A stretch of 21,382 bases of DNA from Elusimicrobiota bacterium (GCA_016196785.1 JACPXA010000118.1:1-21382), one strand, 5' to 3'; positions 1 to 8,327 are shown, counted from the first letter of the stretch. Program-made: numbers and translations. Notes: a model not told the origin generated them from the sequence alone.

Positions 1-786
1 CTGTAACACGAACGAGAGCTGCGCGCGGATTTGCGGTTGTTGATGGGGTGGGAAGACGTCCACGATGCGGTTGACGGATTGCGCCGCATCGGTCGTGTGG
101 AGCGTCGCCAGCACCAGGTGCCCGGTCTCGGCGATGATGAGCGCCGCTTCGATGGTTTCAAGATCCCGCATCTCCCCGACCAGGATGATGTCGGGATCTT
201 CGCGGAGGACATATTTCAAAGCGACCGGAAAGCTATGGGTATCCGTCCCGATCTCCCGTTGGTTGACGAGGCACTTCTTGTGGAAATGGATGTACTCAAT
301 CGGGCCTTCAACGGTCACGACGTGGCTGGTGCGGTGCTCATTGAGGTAATCAATCATTGAGGCCAGGGTGGTGGTCTTCCCCGCCCCCGTAGGGCCCGTG
401 ACGAGGATCAGACCTTTCGGGATCTTTAACACCTCATGGGTCACGGTTGGCAGGCCCAGCTCATCGAAGTTCAGGATCCGCGCCGGGATGGCCCGAAGGG
501 CGGCACCCACGGATCCGCGTTGACGAAAGACGTTCATCCGGACCCGCCCTACCCCCTTGATCCCAAAGGAGAGGTCCAATTCGTTATTGGCCTCGAAGCG
601 CTCTTTTTGACTGTCCGTGAGCAGGGAGTAGATGAGCCGTTGACACACCTCCGGGCTGAGCTTCTCGAACGGTGTGGGCATCAACTCCCCGTCTACGCGG
701 AGCATGGGCGGGGCGCCGGCCGTCAGGTGAAGATCCGAGGCCCGCTTTTCCATCAAGAGAATCAGCAGGTCGTTCATGTTCAGCAT
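1..786 (-). CDS. pilT: PilT-type twitching motility ATPase (3' end cut by window edge)
   Basis: Hexameric cytoplasmic ATPase that depolymerises type IV pili during retraction. I translated the minus strand from the ATG at 786: 262 codons without a stop, running off the left edge (full PilT is usually about 340-370 aa). The start is supported by AAGGAG six bases upstream. The N-terminus (MNDLLILLMEKRASDLHLT) is typical of PilT. Walker A GPTGAGKT is at residues 131-138, Walker B GEMRDLET begins near residue 204, and the His box region (ATLHTTDA) and VDVFPP follow. One oddity: the Asp box, normally EDPIE, reads EGPIE (Gly161), a single-base difference. It lies 25 bp downstream of pilB, so extension and retraction motors are probably co-transcribed. 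PilU-like paralogues are the main alternative, but PilT fits best. Confidence 0.93.
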   Translation of the reverse strand, partial: MLNMNDLLILLMEKRASDLHLTAGAPPMLRVDGELMPTPFEKLSPEVCQRLIYSLLTDSQKERFEANNELDLSFGIKGVGRVRMNVFRQRGSVGAALRAIPARILNFDELGLPTVTHEVLKIPKGLILVTGPTGAGKTTTLASMIDYLNEHRTSHVVTVEGPIEYIHFHKKCLVNQREIGTDTHSFPVALKYVLREDPDIILVGEMRDLETIEAALIIAETGHLVLATLHTTDAAQSVNRIVDVFPPHQQPQIRAQLSFVLQ

Positions 787-800
787 CGGTCACTCCTTCG

Positions 801-820
801 CTTACAGTGGCTTACAGTGG
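801..820. repeat. 10-bp perfect tandem duplication at the pilB stop
   Basis: CTTACAGTGG occurs twice in direct succession. The pilB stop codon (TAA) lies in the second copy on the plus-strand map, and the first copy carries the same TAA triplet in the pilB-pilT gap. It looks like a simple slippage duplication. It does not change either reading frame product. Confidence 0.7.
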
Positions 821-2596
821 CTCGTCTGGCGCGGTCACGCGGAGCAGCTCCTCGATGGTGGTGACCCCGCTCAAGACTTTCCGGATCGCCGCCTCCCGCA
901 GGGTGAGCATCCCGGCACGGCGGGCGGCCTGTTTGATCGTATGTGAGGAGGCTCGCTGGAGGACGAACTCCCGGAGCTCGTCGCTCATCGCCATGACCTC
1001 GAAAATCCCCAGCCGGCCTCGATAGCCTGTCTCGGCGCACTGATCGCACCGCTTCCCACGATACAGCGTTAACGTTTGCCCTCCACCCTCGCCCGTGCCG
1101 TTTTGGAGGTACCCATCAGGAATAGCCCCAATGTTGGCAAAGGCAGAAGCCGGGATCTCATAGGGTTCCTTGCAGTGCGTGCAGATGACCCGCACCAAGC
1201 GTTGTGCCACGATCATGATCACGGTGGAGGCCGTCAGAAACGGTTCGATCCCCATATTGCTCAATCGGGTGACCGCCCCCGGGGCATCGTTGGTATGCAG
1301 GGTAGAAAACACGAGGTGCCCGGTCAGGGCAGCGTTAATGGCGATTTCAGCAGTTTCGGTGTCGCGGATCTCGCCAACCATGATGATGTCTGGGTCCTGT
1401 CGAAGGAAGGCCCGGAGCCCCGAGGCGAAGGTCAGCCCGATATCCGGACGGGCGTGGACCTGGGTCACCCCTTCCAGATGATACTCCACTGGATCCTCGA
1501 TCGTGATGATATTACGGTCTGGGAAATTCAGGGTGGCGAGCGTCGAATAGAGGGTTGTGGATTTACCCGAACCGGTCGGCCCGGTGTCGAGGATGATCCC
1601 GAAGGGCAGCTCAATATGCTTCTGAAAGATTGCCAGCGCTTCCGGCTCCATGCCCAGTTGGGTCAGATCCACGCGCAGCCCCGAGGTATCGAGCAACCGA
1701 AGCACAACCTTTTCCCCGTAGACGGTTGGCACCACAGACACCCGAAAGTCCACCTCTCGCTGAGACACCCGAATCTTGATTCGGCCATCCTGGGGGAGCC
1801 GTCGCTCAGCGATGTCCAACTGGGCCATGATCTTAAACCGGCTCACTAAGGCATTATGCAATTTCTTGGGAGGGGCCGGTTGTTCATGGAGAACGCCATC
1901 CAGGCGATAGCGGATCCGGATGGCTTTCTCAAACGGCTCGAGGTGGATATCTGAGGCGTTATTCTGGATCGCGTTGAGTAAGAGCAAGTTCGCTATGCGC
2001 ACGACGGGAGCGTCTTCACCGGACCCTGCCCCTTCCCCGCCAAGCTCAATGGTCTCCTCCCCCACCTCCACCGTCCTTCCCGCTGTGCCGGGATGGTTCT
2101 CCGAGGTCCGTTCCACCACCTCTACCAGTTCTTCCATGGATTCCTTGGGACCGTAGTATTTGTCAATCGCCTCCCGGATCTCCGTTGGGCTTGCGATCAC
2201 CACCTCCACGTCACACCCCGTCAATAGTTTCAGGTCATCGGTGGCCAGCACATTCAAGGGATCCGCCATAGCAATCGTCAAGGTTTTCCCTTCGCGGGCG
2301 ATCGGGATCAACGTTTGTCGGCGGACCACACCCTCAGGGACAATATGGAGTACCTCTTCCGGGATCTCTCCGAATTGTGCCAAGGAGATATACCCCACCC
2401 CGAATTGTTTCCCAAGGAAGGCCATCAACCCTTCCTCACTGAGGTATCCAAGATCCACCAAGATCCGGCCCAGTTTCCCCCCAGATCGGCGCTGAATCTC
2501 CAACGCCTGCTGGAGCTGTTCCTTTTCTAGAATTCCGGCTTCGATGAGCAGCTCTCCTAACCTCCGCTTCAGAGAGGCGGTGTAGCGTCGGGCCAT
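812..2596 (-). CDS. pilB: Type IV pilus assembly (extension) ATPase PilB/GspE family
   Basis: Cytoplasmic motor that powers pilin polymerisation. It has 594 aa, a normal length. An N-terminal GspE/MshEN domain covers residues 1-150, including KLGRILVDLGYLSEEGLMAF, followed by an acidic linker near 150-195. The ATPase core has the arginine-rich segment (RYRLDGVLHE, RLPQDGRIKIRV), Walker A GPTGSGKST at about 339-347, an intact Asp box (TIEDPVEY), Walker B MVGEIRD near 407-412 and a His box (STLHTNDA). Four cysteines at 472, 475, 517 and 520 (CTHC and CDQC) form the zinc site typical of PilB/GspE. The ATG lies two bases after the pta stop, suggesting coupled expression. A type II secretion GspE is the alternative; the adjacent pilT favours PilB. 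Confidence 0.95.
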   Translation of the reverse strand: MARRYTASLKRRLGELLIEAGILEKEQLQQALEIQRRSGGKLGRILVDLGYLSEEGLMAFLGKQFGVGYISLAQFGEIPEEVLHIVPEGVVRRQTLIPIAREGKTLTIAMADPLNVLATDDLKLLTGCDVEVVIASPTEIREAIDKYYGPKESMEELVEVVERTSENHPGTAGRTVEVGEETIELGGEGAGSGEDAPVVRIANLLLLNAIQNNASDIHLEPFEKAIRIRYRLDGVLHEQPAPPKKLHNALVSRFKIMAQLDIAERRLPQDGRIKIRVSQREVDFRVSVVPTVYGEKVVLRLLDTSGLRVDLTQLGMEPEALAIFQKHIELPFGIILDTGPTGSGKSTTLYSTLATLNFPDRNIITIEDPVEYHLEGVTQVHARPDIGLTFASGLRAFLRQDPDIIMVGEIRDTETAEIAINAALTGHLVFSTLHTNDAPGAVTRLSNMGIEPFLTASTVIMIVAQRLVRVICTHCKEPYEIPASAFANIGAIPDGYLQNGTGEGGGQTLTLYRGKRCDQCAETGYRGRLGIFEVMAMSDELREFVLQRASSHTIKQAARRAGMLTLREAAIRKVLSGVTTIEELLRVTAPDEPL

Positions 2597-2598
2597 CG

Positions 2599-3627
2599 CT
2601 AATTCCTCCGACCCCTCGACTTCGCCCTTCGACTTCGCTCAGGGCAGGCTCGGGGCTCAGGGCTGGCCCCTGAGAGAGGCCCCTCACGTTCCTGAGCGAG
2701 GATCGCGGTGAGCACGGCGGCGTCCCCGATGTCCTCACTCGAGCACCCCCGCGAGAGGTCGCTGGCGGGTTTGTTCAAGCCCCACAAGAGGGGGCCAACG
2801 GCTCGCCAACCGCCCAGCCATTGGAGGAGCTTATAGCCGATGTTGCCTGCTTCGAGGGTTGGAAAGATCAAGACATTCGCCTCCCCTGCGACCGGGCTGT
2901 CGCCCGCCCCCTTCCGGGCCGCAACCGTTCGATCCATAGCCGCATCCACTTGCAGTTCCCCGTCAATGGAAACCCGGGGTAGCAGCTCCTTCGCCATGGC
3001 GGTTGCCTGCCTCACTCGCTCGACCAAGGCGTGCCGGGCGCTTCCCCGGGTCGAAAACGACAAAAACGCGACGTGCGGCTTGCCTGTCAGGTACATGCGA
3101 TAAGCCTCCACGGCATTGACCGCGATATGGGCAAGTTGTCGAGAGGAGGGTTCTGGGATCACCGCGCAGTCCGCCAAGAGCAGCGCTTGATGATGCGCTT
3201 GCGGGCCGGTTTCCGGGGGGGTCAGAATGAAGAGGCCACACAACGTTGATACCCCAGGAGCAACTCCGATCACCTTCAGCGTCGTGCGGATCGTGTCTGC
3301 CGAGGTGCGGATGGCTCCTCCCACGAACCCATCCACTTGGCCAGTCTTAAGCAGCCAGGAGCCAAAGAGCAGCGGGTCGCTGGTCGCTTCCCGGTCCGCC
3401 GAGCGGGTTGGATCAACAATGTGAACACCCGTCAGTCGGATCCCTAGCCGGGATGCTTGGGTGTGGATTGCGGGTTCCGCGCCAACCAGCCATGGATGCA
3501 CGACCTGACGCTGGACCAGCGCACCAGCGGCTTCGAGGACCCGTTCATCGGTCCCTTCTGGAAAGACGACCCGTTTTGGACGATGAGCGGCCCGATTCCA
3601 CAAACGTTCCCATATCCCAAGACCCAT
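2599..3627 (-). CDS. pta: Phosphate acetyltransferase, with a possible internal deletion and a REP-derived C-terminal tail
   Basis: Interconverts acetyl-CoA and acetyl-phosphate in the cytoplasm. 342 aa. Family landmarks are clear: RVVFPEGTDERVLEAA near residue 20, the APGVSTLCGLF segment, LADCAVIPEP, AFLSFSTRGSARH, the substrate-site segment with SPVAGEANVLIFPTLEAGNIGYKL, and NKPASDLSRGCSSEDI near the end. The start ATG has GAGG just upstream. Two oddities are visible. First, between IVDPT (about residue 74) and DPLLFG (about 84) only some 9 residues remain where the family usually has about 29, including a KGMT motif. Second, the last 27 residues (ACPERSRRAKSRG-type) do not belong to the family and come from a palindromic repeat. 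acetate kinase is not adjacent. The enzyme call is firm; whether it is active is uncertain. Confidence 0.88.
   Translation of the reverse strand: MGLGIWERLWNRAAHRPKRVVFPEGTDERVLEAAGALVQRQVVHPWLVGAEPAIHTQASRLGIRLTGVHIVDPTRSADREATSDPLLFGSWLLKTGQVDGFVGGAIRTSADTIRTTLKVIGVAPGVSTLCGLFILTPPETGPQAHHQALLLADCAVIPEPSSRQLAHIAVNAVEAYRMYLTGKPHVAFLSFSTRGSARHALVERVRQATAMAKELLPRVSIDGELQVDAAMDRTVAARKGAGDSPVAGEANVLIFPTLEAGNIGYKLLQWLGGWRAVGPLLWGLNKPASDLSRGCSSEDIGDAAVLTAILAQEREGPLSGASPEPRACPERSRRAKSRGRRN
2602..2682 (-). repeat. REP-like palindromic sequence forming the Pta C-terminal tail
   Basis: The minus strand reads CCTGAGCGAAGTCGAAGGG, a sequence known as a dispersed REP-like repeat in many bacterial genomes. 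Translated here, it gives the characteristic ACPERSRR/AKSRG peptide. TCGACTTCGC occurs twice (2615-2624 and 2628-2637), and CTCAGGG/CCCTGAG arms can form a small hairpin next to it. It lies after the last residues expected for Pta, so it extends the protein rather than interrupting it. Confidence 0.65.
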
Positions 3628-3663
3628 TCCTCACCCCCTTAGTATCAGGGTTTCCCTACACTG

Positions 3664-4146
3664 TCAAGGATTTTTTAAGCGGGTTAAATAGGGACTGACA
3701 GAACGGGGTACGAAGGCCGCGACCACCCCCCCTAGCCGTGCGATCTCTTTCACCAGGCTTGAGGAGAGATAGGTGTACCGTTCGTCCGGCATGAGAAAGA
3801 CGGTTTCCACCTGGGGGGCCATGTGGCGGTTCATCAGCGCCATTTGGAACTCGTACTCAAAGTCGGAGATGGCGCGGAGACCGCGGATGACAATGCGGGC
3901 CTTCCGTGCCTGGAGGTAATGGACGAGCAGCCCTTCAAACGCCTCCACCGTGACGCGCGGCAGGCCTCGGAGCGCCTGGCGGAGCATGGTCAGGCGCTCG
4001 TCAATGGGAAAGGTGCTCGGTTTTCCTTGATTGGTGGTGACGGCGATGATCACGTGGTCAAAGAGCGCCGTTGCCCGGCGAACAATGTCCACATGGCCGT
4101 AGGTTACGGGATCGAACGACCCTGGGTACACCGCAATGCGTTTCAT
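3664..4146 (-). CDS. coaD: Phosphopantetheine adenylyltransferase
   Basis: Transfers AMP from ATP to 4'-phosphopantetheine, giving dephospho-CoA, the fourth step of CoA synthesis from pantothenate. 160 aa, a standard length. The nucleotidyltransferase signature is at the start (MKRIAVYPGSFDPVTYGHVD, with the GH pair at residues 17-18), then VIIRGLRAISDFEYEFQMA near residue 90 and the YTYLSSSLVKEIA segment near 125. A perfect AGGAGG lies four bases upstream of the ATG (plus-strand 4151-4156), the strongest ribosome-binding site noticed in the window. It sits 32 bp after recG and 36 bp before pta. No defect is visible. Confidence 0.97.
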   Translation of the reverse strand: MKRIAVYPGSFDPVTYGHVDIVRRATALFDHVIIAVTTNQGKPSTFPIDERLTMLRQALRGLPRVTVEAFEGLLVHYLQARKARIVIRGLRAISDFEYEFQMALMNRHMAPQVETVFLMPDERYTYLSSSLVKEIARLGGVVAAFVPRSVSPYLTRLKNP

Positions 4147-4178
4147 ATTTCCTCCTCGCGAGAGGCAGTGGCGTGGCC

Positions 4179-6310
4179 TTAGCCCACTTGGGCGAGGCGC
4201 CAGCGTTCCCTAAAACGTTCCCTGAGGTCCTGACGGAGCGGGACCAGCTCACGGCCCGATAGGTGGGGATCTTGCTCGACCATTTCGAAGGCCTGTTGTC
4301 GGGCCAGCGCGATGAGCTCAACGTCTTTGATGAGATCCCCGATCTTCAGCTCAGGCAGGCCGTGTTGAGCGAGCCCAATGACCTCTCCAGGGCCGCGCAG
4401 TGAGAGATCTGCCTCGCTGATCAAGAACCCATTTGTCGTCTCGACCATAATGGCTAGCCGACGTTCCGCCTCCGGGGTGTTGGGATCGCCGATGAGCAGA
4501 CAGCAGGCGGGCTCAGGGTTCGCCGTTTGTCCGCACCGGCGGCCCACCCGGCCGCGCAGTTGGTGGAGCGTCGAAAGCCCAAAACGGTCCGCGTGATGGA
4601 CCACCATCACTGAGGCCTGCGGGACGTCCACCCCGACCTCTATTACCGTCGTCGCGATGAGGATATCGAGCCGACCGTCTCGAAATTCCTCCATGAGCGT
4701 TTGCTTGGCCGTTTCCTTGAGCCGGCCATGCAGGAGTCCCACCCGGAAGTCCGGAAACGCCTCACGGCGGAGCCGCTCGGCTTCTTGGGTGGCGGCGCGG
4801 AGGCTGACCCGGTCGGAGGCCTCGATCAGGGGGTACACGATGTACGCTTGCCGCCCATGGCTTGCGGCTTCCCGGACGATCCGATACGCCTCCTCCTCCG
4901 AGACCCGGCGAGTCAGGATGGGTGGTCGCCCAGGAGGCTGTTCATCCAACACGGAGACATCGAGATCCCCGTACGCGGTCAGTGCCAAGGTCCTAGGGAT
5001 CGGCGTGGCGGTCATTACCAGGACATCGGGGCGAAGGGCCTTTCGCTCGAGCGTCAACCGTTGGTTGACCCCGAACCGGTGTTGTTCGTCAATCACCACC
5101 AGGCCCAATCGGTGAAAGCGGATATCCCCCTCGAGAAGGGCGTGGGTGCCAATGACGAGGGGCGCCTCCCCTTGGGCGATGGCTGCCGCGATCTCCCGGC
5201 GCGCGTGGGGGGCCAGGGCGCTGCGCACAAGGACCACGTTCACAGGGAGTCCGGTGAGCAGCTGCTGGAGGGTGCGGTGATGTTGAACAGCGAGGATTCT
5301 CTGAAGGGCCCCAACAGGGTTCGATGGACGGAGTAGCGATGAGGCTTCATCTGGGCTTGGTGGTTCTTGCGAACGAGTCCCAAGAGGAGCTGAACGAGGA
5401 AGAACTCCTCGAAGGCAAGTCGTCGGCGGGCTCGCTCTTTGTCTTCCCAGGAATTGGGAAAATGGATCTGTCGGATGGTCCAAGCAATCCCTGGAAGGTC
5501 CAGGGATTGGCGTAGCGGGGACGGCAGCAGTTCGGGTACCTGTGCGGCCCACCGGTCCAGCGCCATAAAGATGAGTCCTCGGAGCCATCGCTGGTCAATC
5601 CCCTCTGAGAGCGGGTAGACCGGCACAATCCGGTACCAGTGGCAGATGGGATAACTAGAACTCATCCCGAAACCCTCCTCGGGCTGCAGCCTCGGGCGGG
5701 CGGCCTGCGCCGGCGTCAGGCTCGCTCGGCATACCGTTCCTTCGTCAAGTATGCCGTCGCTCGCCTTCCTGGCCTCGGCGCGCCCTCCGAGGCTTCGCTT
5801 ACCGAGCATGGTTTCGGGATGAGTTCTACGCTCTGCCATATCGTATTCCTCTACGCGAACTTCCTTCACGGCGGTGGTTGAGACGACATCCCCTCGCGCG
5901 ATCAACATGCCCCCGGGCTGAATCTGTCGCTCGAGGGTGGCGAAGACGTCGTACCGGGGGGTCATGTGCTTAAACCAGGAGACGAACACGACCCCCGTGG
6001 CATCGCGGAGTGCGGCTTTGAACACCCCGAGCCGAGGACCTACAGGGAGGAGATCCACGATCTCGACCTGTCCTTGGATGGTCACCCGAGTTCCTGCCTG
6101 AAGGGCGGCGCTGGGAGTGATCTCTCTACGGTCTTCCCAATCGCGAGGGTAATGCGTCAGAAGGTCCCCCACCGTTCGGATCCCGAGTTTTTCCAGAAGC
6201 GCTGCCCGTTGTGGTCCGACCCCGGGGAGGTACTGCACAGATTGGGACAAACCGCTCGGGGCCCTCCCCTTGTATCGGTCGAGGGAATTTGGTACGGTGT
6301 TAGAGATCAT
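4179..6310 (-). pseudogene. recG: ATP-dependent DNA helicase RecG, split by a frame-changing deletion and carrying an in-frame palindromic insertion
   Basis: RecG remodels stalled forks and branched DNA. The ATG at 6310 overlaps the upstream gene's stop (ATGA). Frame one gives the wedge/OB domain (about residues 20-160) and runs to HRTLLGPFRE near residue 337. The rest continues in another frame from ILAVQHHRTL (about 5298) to the TAA at 4179, with the DEQH box, TATPIPRTL, the helicase C domain (ATTVIEVGVDVP, QLRGRVGR) and the normal C-terminus. The segment normally between these parts (LPF..LT..Q, Walker A GDVGSGKT, up to the APT of APTE), about 62 residues, is absent on all frames. Residues 161-218 are a separate 58-codon insertion made of an inverted repeat. 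As assembled, no full-length helicase can be made. An assembly error would be the benign explanation. Confidence 0.88.
5656..5828. repeat. Palindromic element inserted in frame within recG
   Basis: Perfect 19-bp inverted repeats (TAGAACTCATCCCGAAACC at 5656-5674 and its complement at 5810-5828) bound a largely self-complementary core with inner arms around GGCATAC...GTATGCC. Read as recG codons 161-218 it adds 58 codons (174 bp, in frame) between VEEYDMAE and the YPICHWYRIVPVYPL region. Because it is palindromic, the opposite strand is also open and reads RTHPET...GFGMSS, like the sense strand. This resembles the Rickettsia palindromic elements that insert inside genes without breaking the frame. 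Confidence 0.8.
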
Positions 6311-7356
6311 GGCCTTTCATATTCGTATACGGCGTTCGCCTGCTTGCCCGTAGAGAGCTGAAACTTCCGCATCCCAACGTCCAGCGACGAGACCCCCCTT
6401 TTGACGCCGATCCCACCAGTATAACGCACTTTGTTCGAGTCGTTCCAGTTTTCCCCGGAAATTCCCGCCCGTACCGCCACAACATTCCAGAGCCACACCT
6501 CCGTTCCGAGATGGAGAAGATCAGGCTGCCTGTCGCCGACCGTGTAAAACCGTTTTTCATAGTCAAAGGTGAGCGTACCCGGAGCTGGAAATTGGACCGC
6601 GAGGCCACTTTTAAGCACTGGGGGAAGACGATCCCTGGCGAACTCGTCCCACCAGAGGTATCCCGGAATATTTTGTCCCACGAGCCCGAACTCAAGGCCT
6701 GAAGCCAGCGTCATCAAGATCCCCAGATCCAGCGCGATCCCGTGGCCAATCGAAGCAATGGCGGTCGGAGATTCCCCTTCTTTTAGCTGGGTGAGGCTGG
6801 CGTGGCCGTTGAGGTAGGTGAGGTTGAAGCCGACGAGGGAGCGGTCGGGTTGTTGCCCTCCGCCCTCCCACGCTGCGGAAGCCGTAAACGCGTTGACCTG
6901 AACATTCGTCTCTTTGAAGTTAGCATTCGGATTGGCGACCAGCAGGGTGACGCGCTCCCGCTGGTTGGCCAGTGGACGATAAGAGATCGCTCCCTGCCGT
7001 CCGGCAAAGGCGAGGTAGGTCAGTTTGCGGCCCTGGAGCGGTTGTCCCGAAATCACTTGATCCACTGGGATGGGACTTTGGCGAGCCCCTTCCAGCATGA
7101 TCGTAAAGAGATTGTGGGGGATGCGGTTCAAGCCCGCAGGGTTCCAGTACGGGGCGTCAGCGGTATCTGCCACTGCAACGAACGCTTCGCCCATTCCCAC
7201 TGGGCGGGCGCCGATGGTCGTGCCATCGAAAGAATTAGGTTGAGCTGGTGAAGGGGGAACTGCCCTTACGAGGTCCTGCACCCCTAGGATGAGGGAGCAC
7301 GCAATTGTTAGGGGGAGCCATCGCCCCCGGCTCCCCCGGAACTCAGCGGACCACAC
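6307..7356 (-). CDS. Predicted outer-membrane beta-barrel protein (PorV/FadL-like)
   Basis: 349 aa from a GTG at 7356. The N-terminus has basic residues then a hydrophobic stretch (WLPLTIACSLILG) ending in VRA before VPPSP, a plausible signal peptide. The mature start, GARPVGMGEAFVAVADTADAPYWNPAGL, is the hallmark of the PorV/PorQ/FadL-like barrel families, and the rest is rich in alternating and aromatic residues, as expected of beta strands (LTFDYEKRFYTVG, VRAGISGEN, VRYTGGIGVKRG). The C-terminus YEYERP lacks a classical terminal Phe. The specific function cannot be assigned. It overlaps thiG by 14 nt upstream and recG by 4 nt downstream, so it is translated within a mixed operon. Confidence 0.75.
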   Translation of the reverse strand: MWSAEFRGSRGRWLPLTIACSLILGVQDLVRAVPPSPAQPNSFDGTTIGARPVGMGEAFVAVADTADAPYWNPAGLNRIPHNLFTIMLEGARQSPIPVDQVISGQPLQGRKLTYLAFAGRQGAISYRPLANQRERVTLLVANPNANFKETNVQVNAFTASAAWEGGGQQPDRSLVGFNLTYLNGHASLTQLKEGESPTAIASIGHGIALDLGILMTLASGLEFGLVGQNIPGYLWWDEFARDRLPPVLKSGLAVQFPAPGTLTFDYEKRFYTVGDRQPDLLHLGTEVWLWNVVAVRAGISGENWNDSNKVRYTGGIGVKRGVSSLDVGMRKFQLSTGKQANAVYEYERP

Positions 7357-8113
7357 CTTCTATCGGGCTGGAAGGAGCGGCGTACTGTTTTTTGGCCATT
7401 CGTCCAGCCAAAAAGGCCAACCGACCCGCTTGGACCGCGAGCCGCATCGCCTCAGCCATTGACACTGGATTTTGCGCTTCAGCAATGGCGGTGTTCATCA
7501 GGATCCCATCCACCCCCAGTTCCATGGCGAAGGCCGCATCGGAAGCGGTGCCCACCCCGGCATCAACGATCACCGGCACCTTGGCAATCTCTTGAATGAA
7601 GCGGATGTTCAACGCGTTTAAAATACCTTGCCCGCTTCCGATCGGCGCGGCGAGCGGCATGACGGCAGCGGCCCCTGCTTCCTGGAGTTTCTTGGCGGTT
7701 ATGGGATCGTCGTTGGAGTAGGGGAGCACCACAAAGCCTTCCTTGACGAGCGCTCGGGTCGCCACGAGGAGTTGTTCAACGTCTGGCAGCAAGGTCTTGG
7801 GATCGCCGATGACCTCCAGTTTAATCAGCGGCGTCTCGATGGCCTCCCTGGCTAAATGCGCCGTTCGGATCGCCTCCTCGGCGCTGTAGCAACCAGCGGT
7901 GTTTGGAAGCACCGCCATCCCGGGAGGGACATAGTCTAAGAGGGATTCGCCCGCGCTCCGATCCATGTTGATGCGGCGAATGGCGACGGTCACCATGGCC
8001 GCTTGGCTGGCTTCGAGCGCCGCGCGCATCAGGGAAAACGATTTGTACTTTCCGCTTCCCACAATGAGGCGGGATCGGTAGGTTTTCCCTGCAATTTCTA
8101 AGGGTTTATCCAC
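7343..8113 (-). CDS. thiG: Thiazole synthase ThiG
   Basis: Condenses 1-deoxy-D-xylulose 5-phosphate, dehydroglycine/glycine imine and ThiS-thiocarboxylate into the thiazole phosphate of thiamine. I place the start at the GTG at 8113, giving VDKPLEIAGKTYRSRL and 256 aa, the usual length. Longer starts would extend back across most of the thiS end. The Schiff-base lysine lies in LIKLEVIGDPKTLLPD (Lys98). MPLAAPIGSGQG, PVIVDAGVGTASDAA and GVDGILMNTAIAEA give the TIM-barrel phosphate-binding loops. It overlaps thiS by 8 nt (GTGGATAA), a clear sign of translational coupling. No TPP riboswitch precedes thiS in the short gap, so the pair depends on upstream transcription. No defect is seen. Confidence 0.96.
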   Translation of the reverse strand: MDKPLEIAGKTYRSRLIVGSGKYKSFSLMRAALEASQAAMVTVAIRRINMDRSAGESLLDYVPPGMAVLPNTAGCYSAEEAIRTAHLAREAIETPLIKLEVIGDPKTLLPDVEQLLVATRALVKEGFVVLPYSNDDPITAKKLQEAGAAAVMPLAAPIGSGQGILNALNIRFIQEIAKVPVIVDAGVGTASDAAFAMELGVDGILMNTAIAEAQNPVSMAEAMRLAVQAGRLAFLAGRMAKKQYAAPSSPIEGVVR

Positions 8114-8306
8114 CGGCCACCATCTGGACGATCTCAACGGCATCGCCCTCAGCAAGCCTGAGTTCAGGGTAGTGAGCGCGCTTCACGATTTTGAGGTTCA
8201 CCTCGCAGGCCACCCGCGTTGGGGTAATGTGGAGCTCAGAGAGCAACTGCTGTAACGTAGTCCCCTCCAGTACCTCCCGCGGAACCCCATTAACCGTCAC
8301 GTCCAT
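8106..8306 (-). CDS. thiS: Sulfur carrier protein ThiS
   Basis: Ubiquitin-like sulfur carrier for thiazole synthesis; its C-terminal Gly is adenylated and thiocarboxylated, then delivers sulfur to ThiG. 66 aa, standard size. It starts MDVTVNGVPREV and ends in the diagnostic Gly-Gly (VQMVAGG). The beta-grasp pattern with AEGDAVEIV is clear. It lies 21 bp downstream of the ZIP transporter. thiF or other activating enzymes are not in the window. Confidence 0.95.
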   Translation of the reverse strand: MDVTVNGVPREVLEGTTLQQLLSELHITPTRVACEVNLKIVKRAHYPELRLAEGDAVEIVQMVAGG

Positions 8307-8327
8307 ACCCTTTCATTTTAACATATG

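Noticed and set aside
436..864. Plus-strand open frames opposite pilT, pilB, recG, msbA, lpxB, lpxD and others
   Set aside because: They are shadows on the antisense strand of well-recognised genes, with compositions typical of reverse frames and no domain content.
5639..5881. Plus-strand 80-codon open frame opposite recG
   Set aside because: It exists because the inserted element is palindromic; both strands read RTHPET...GFGMSS. No ribosome-binding site or independent gene context.
7343..8155. Longer thiG start at 8155
   Set aside because: It would overlap about 50 nt of thiS with unconserved residues; the GTG at 8113 gives the family start and an 8-nt overlap.
8307..8327. TPP riboswitch ahead of thiS
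   Set aside because: The gap is only 21 bp, far too short for a THI element, and no matching sequence is present.
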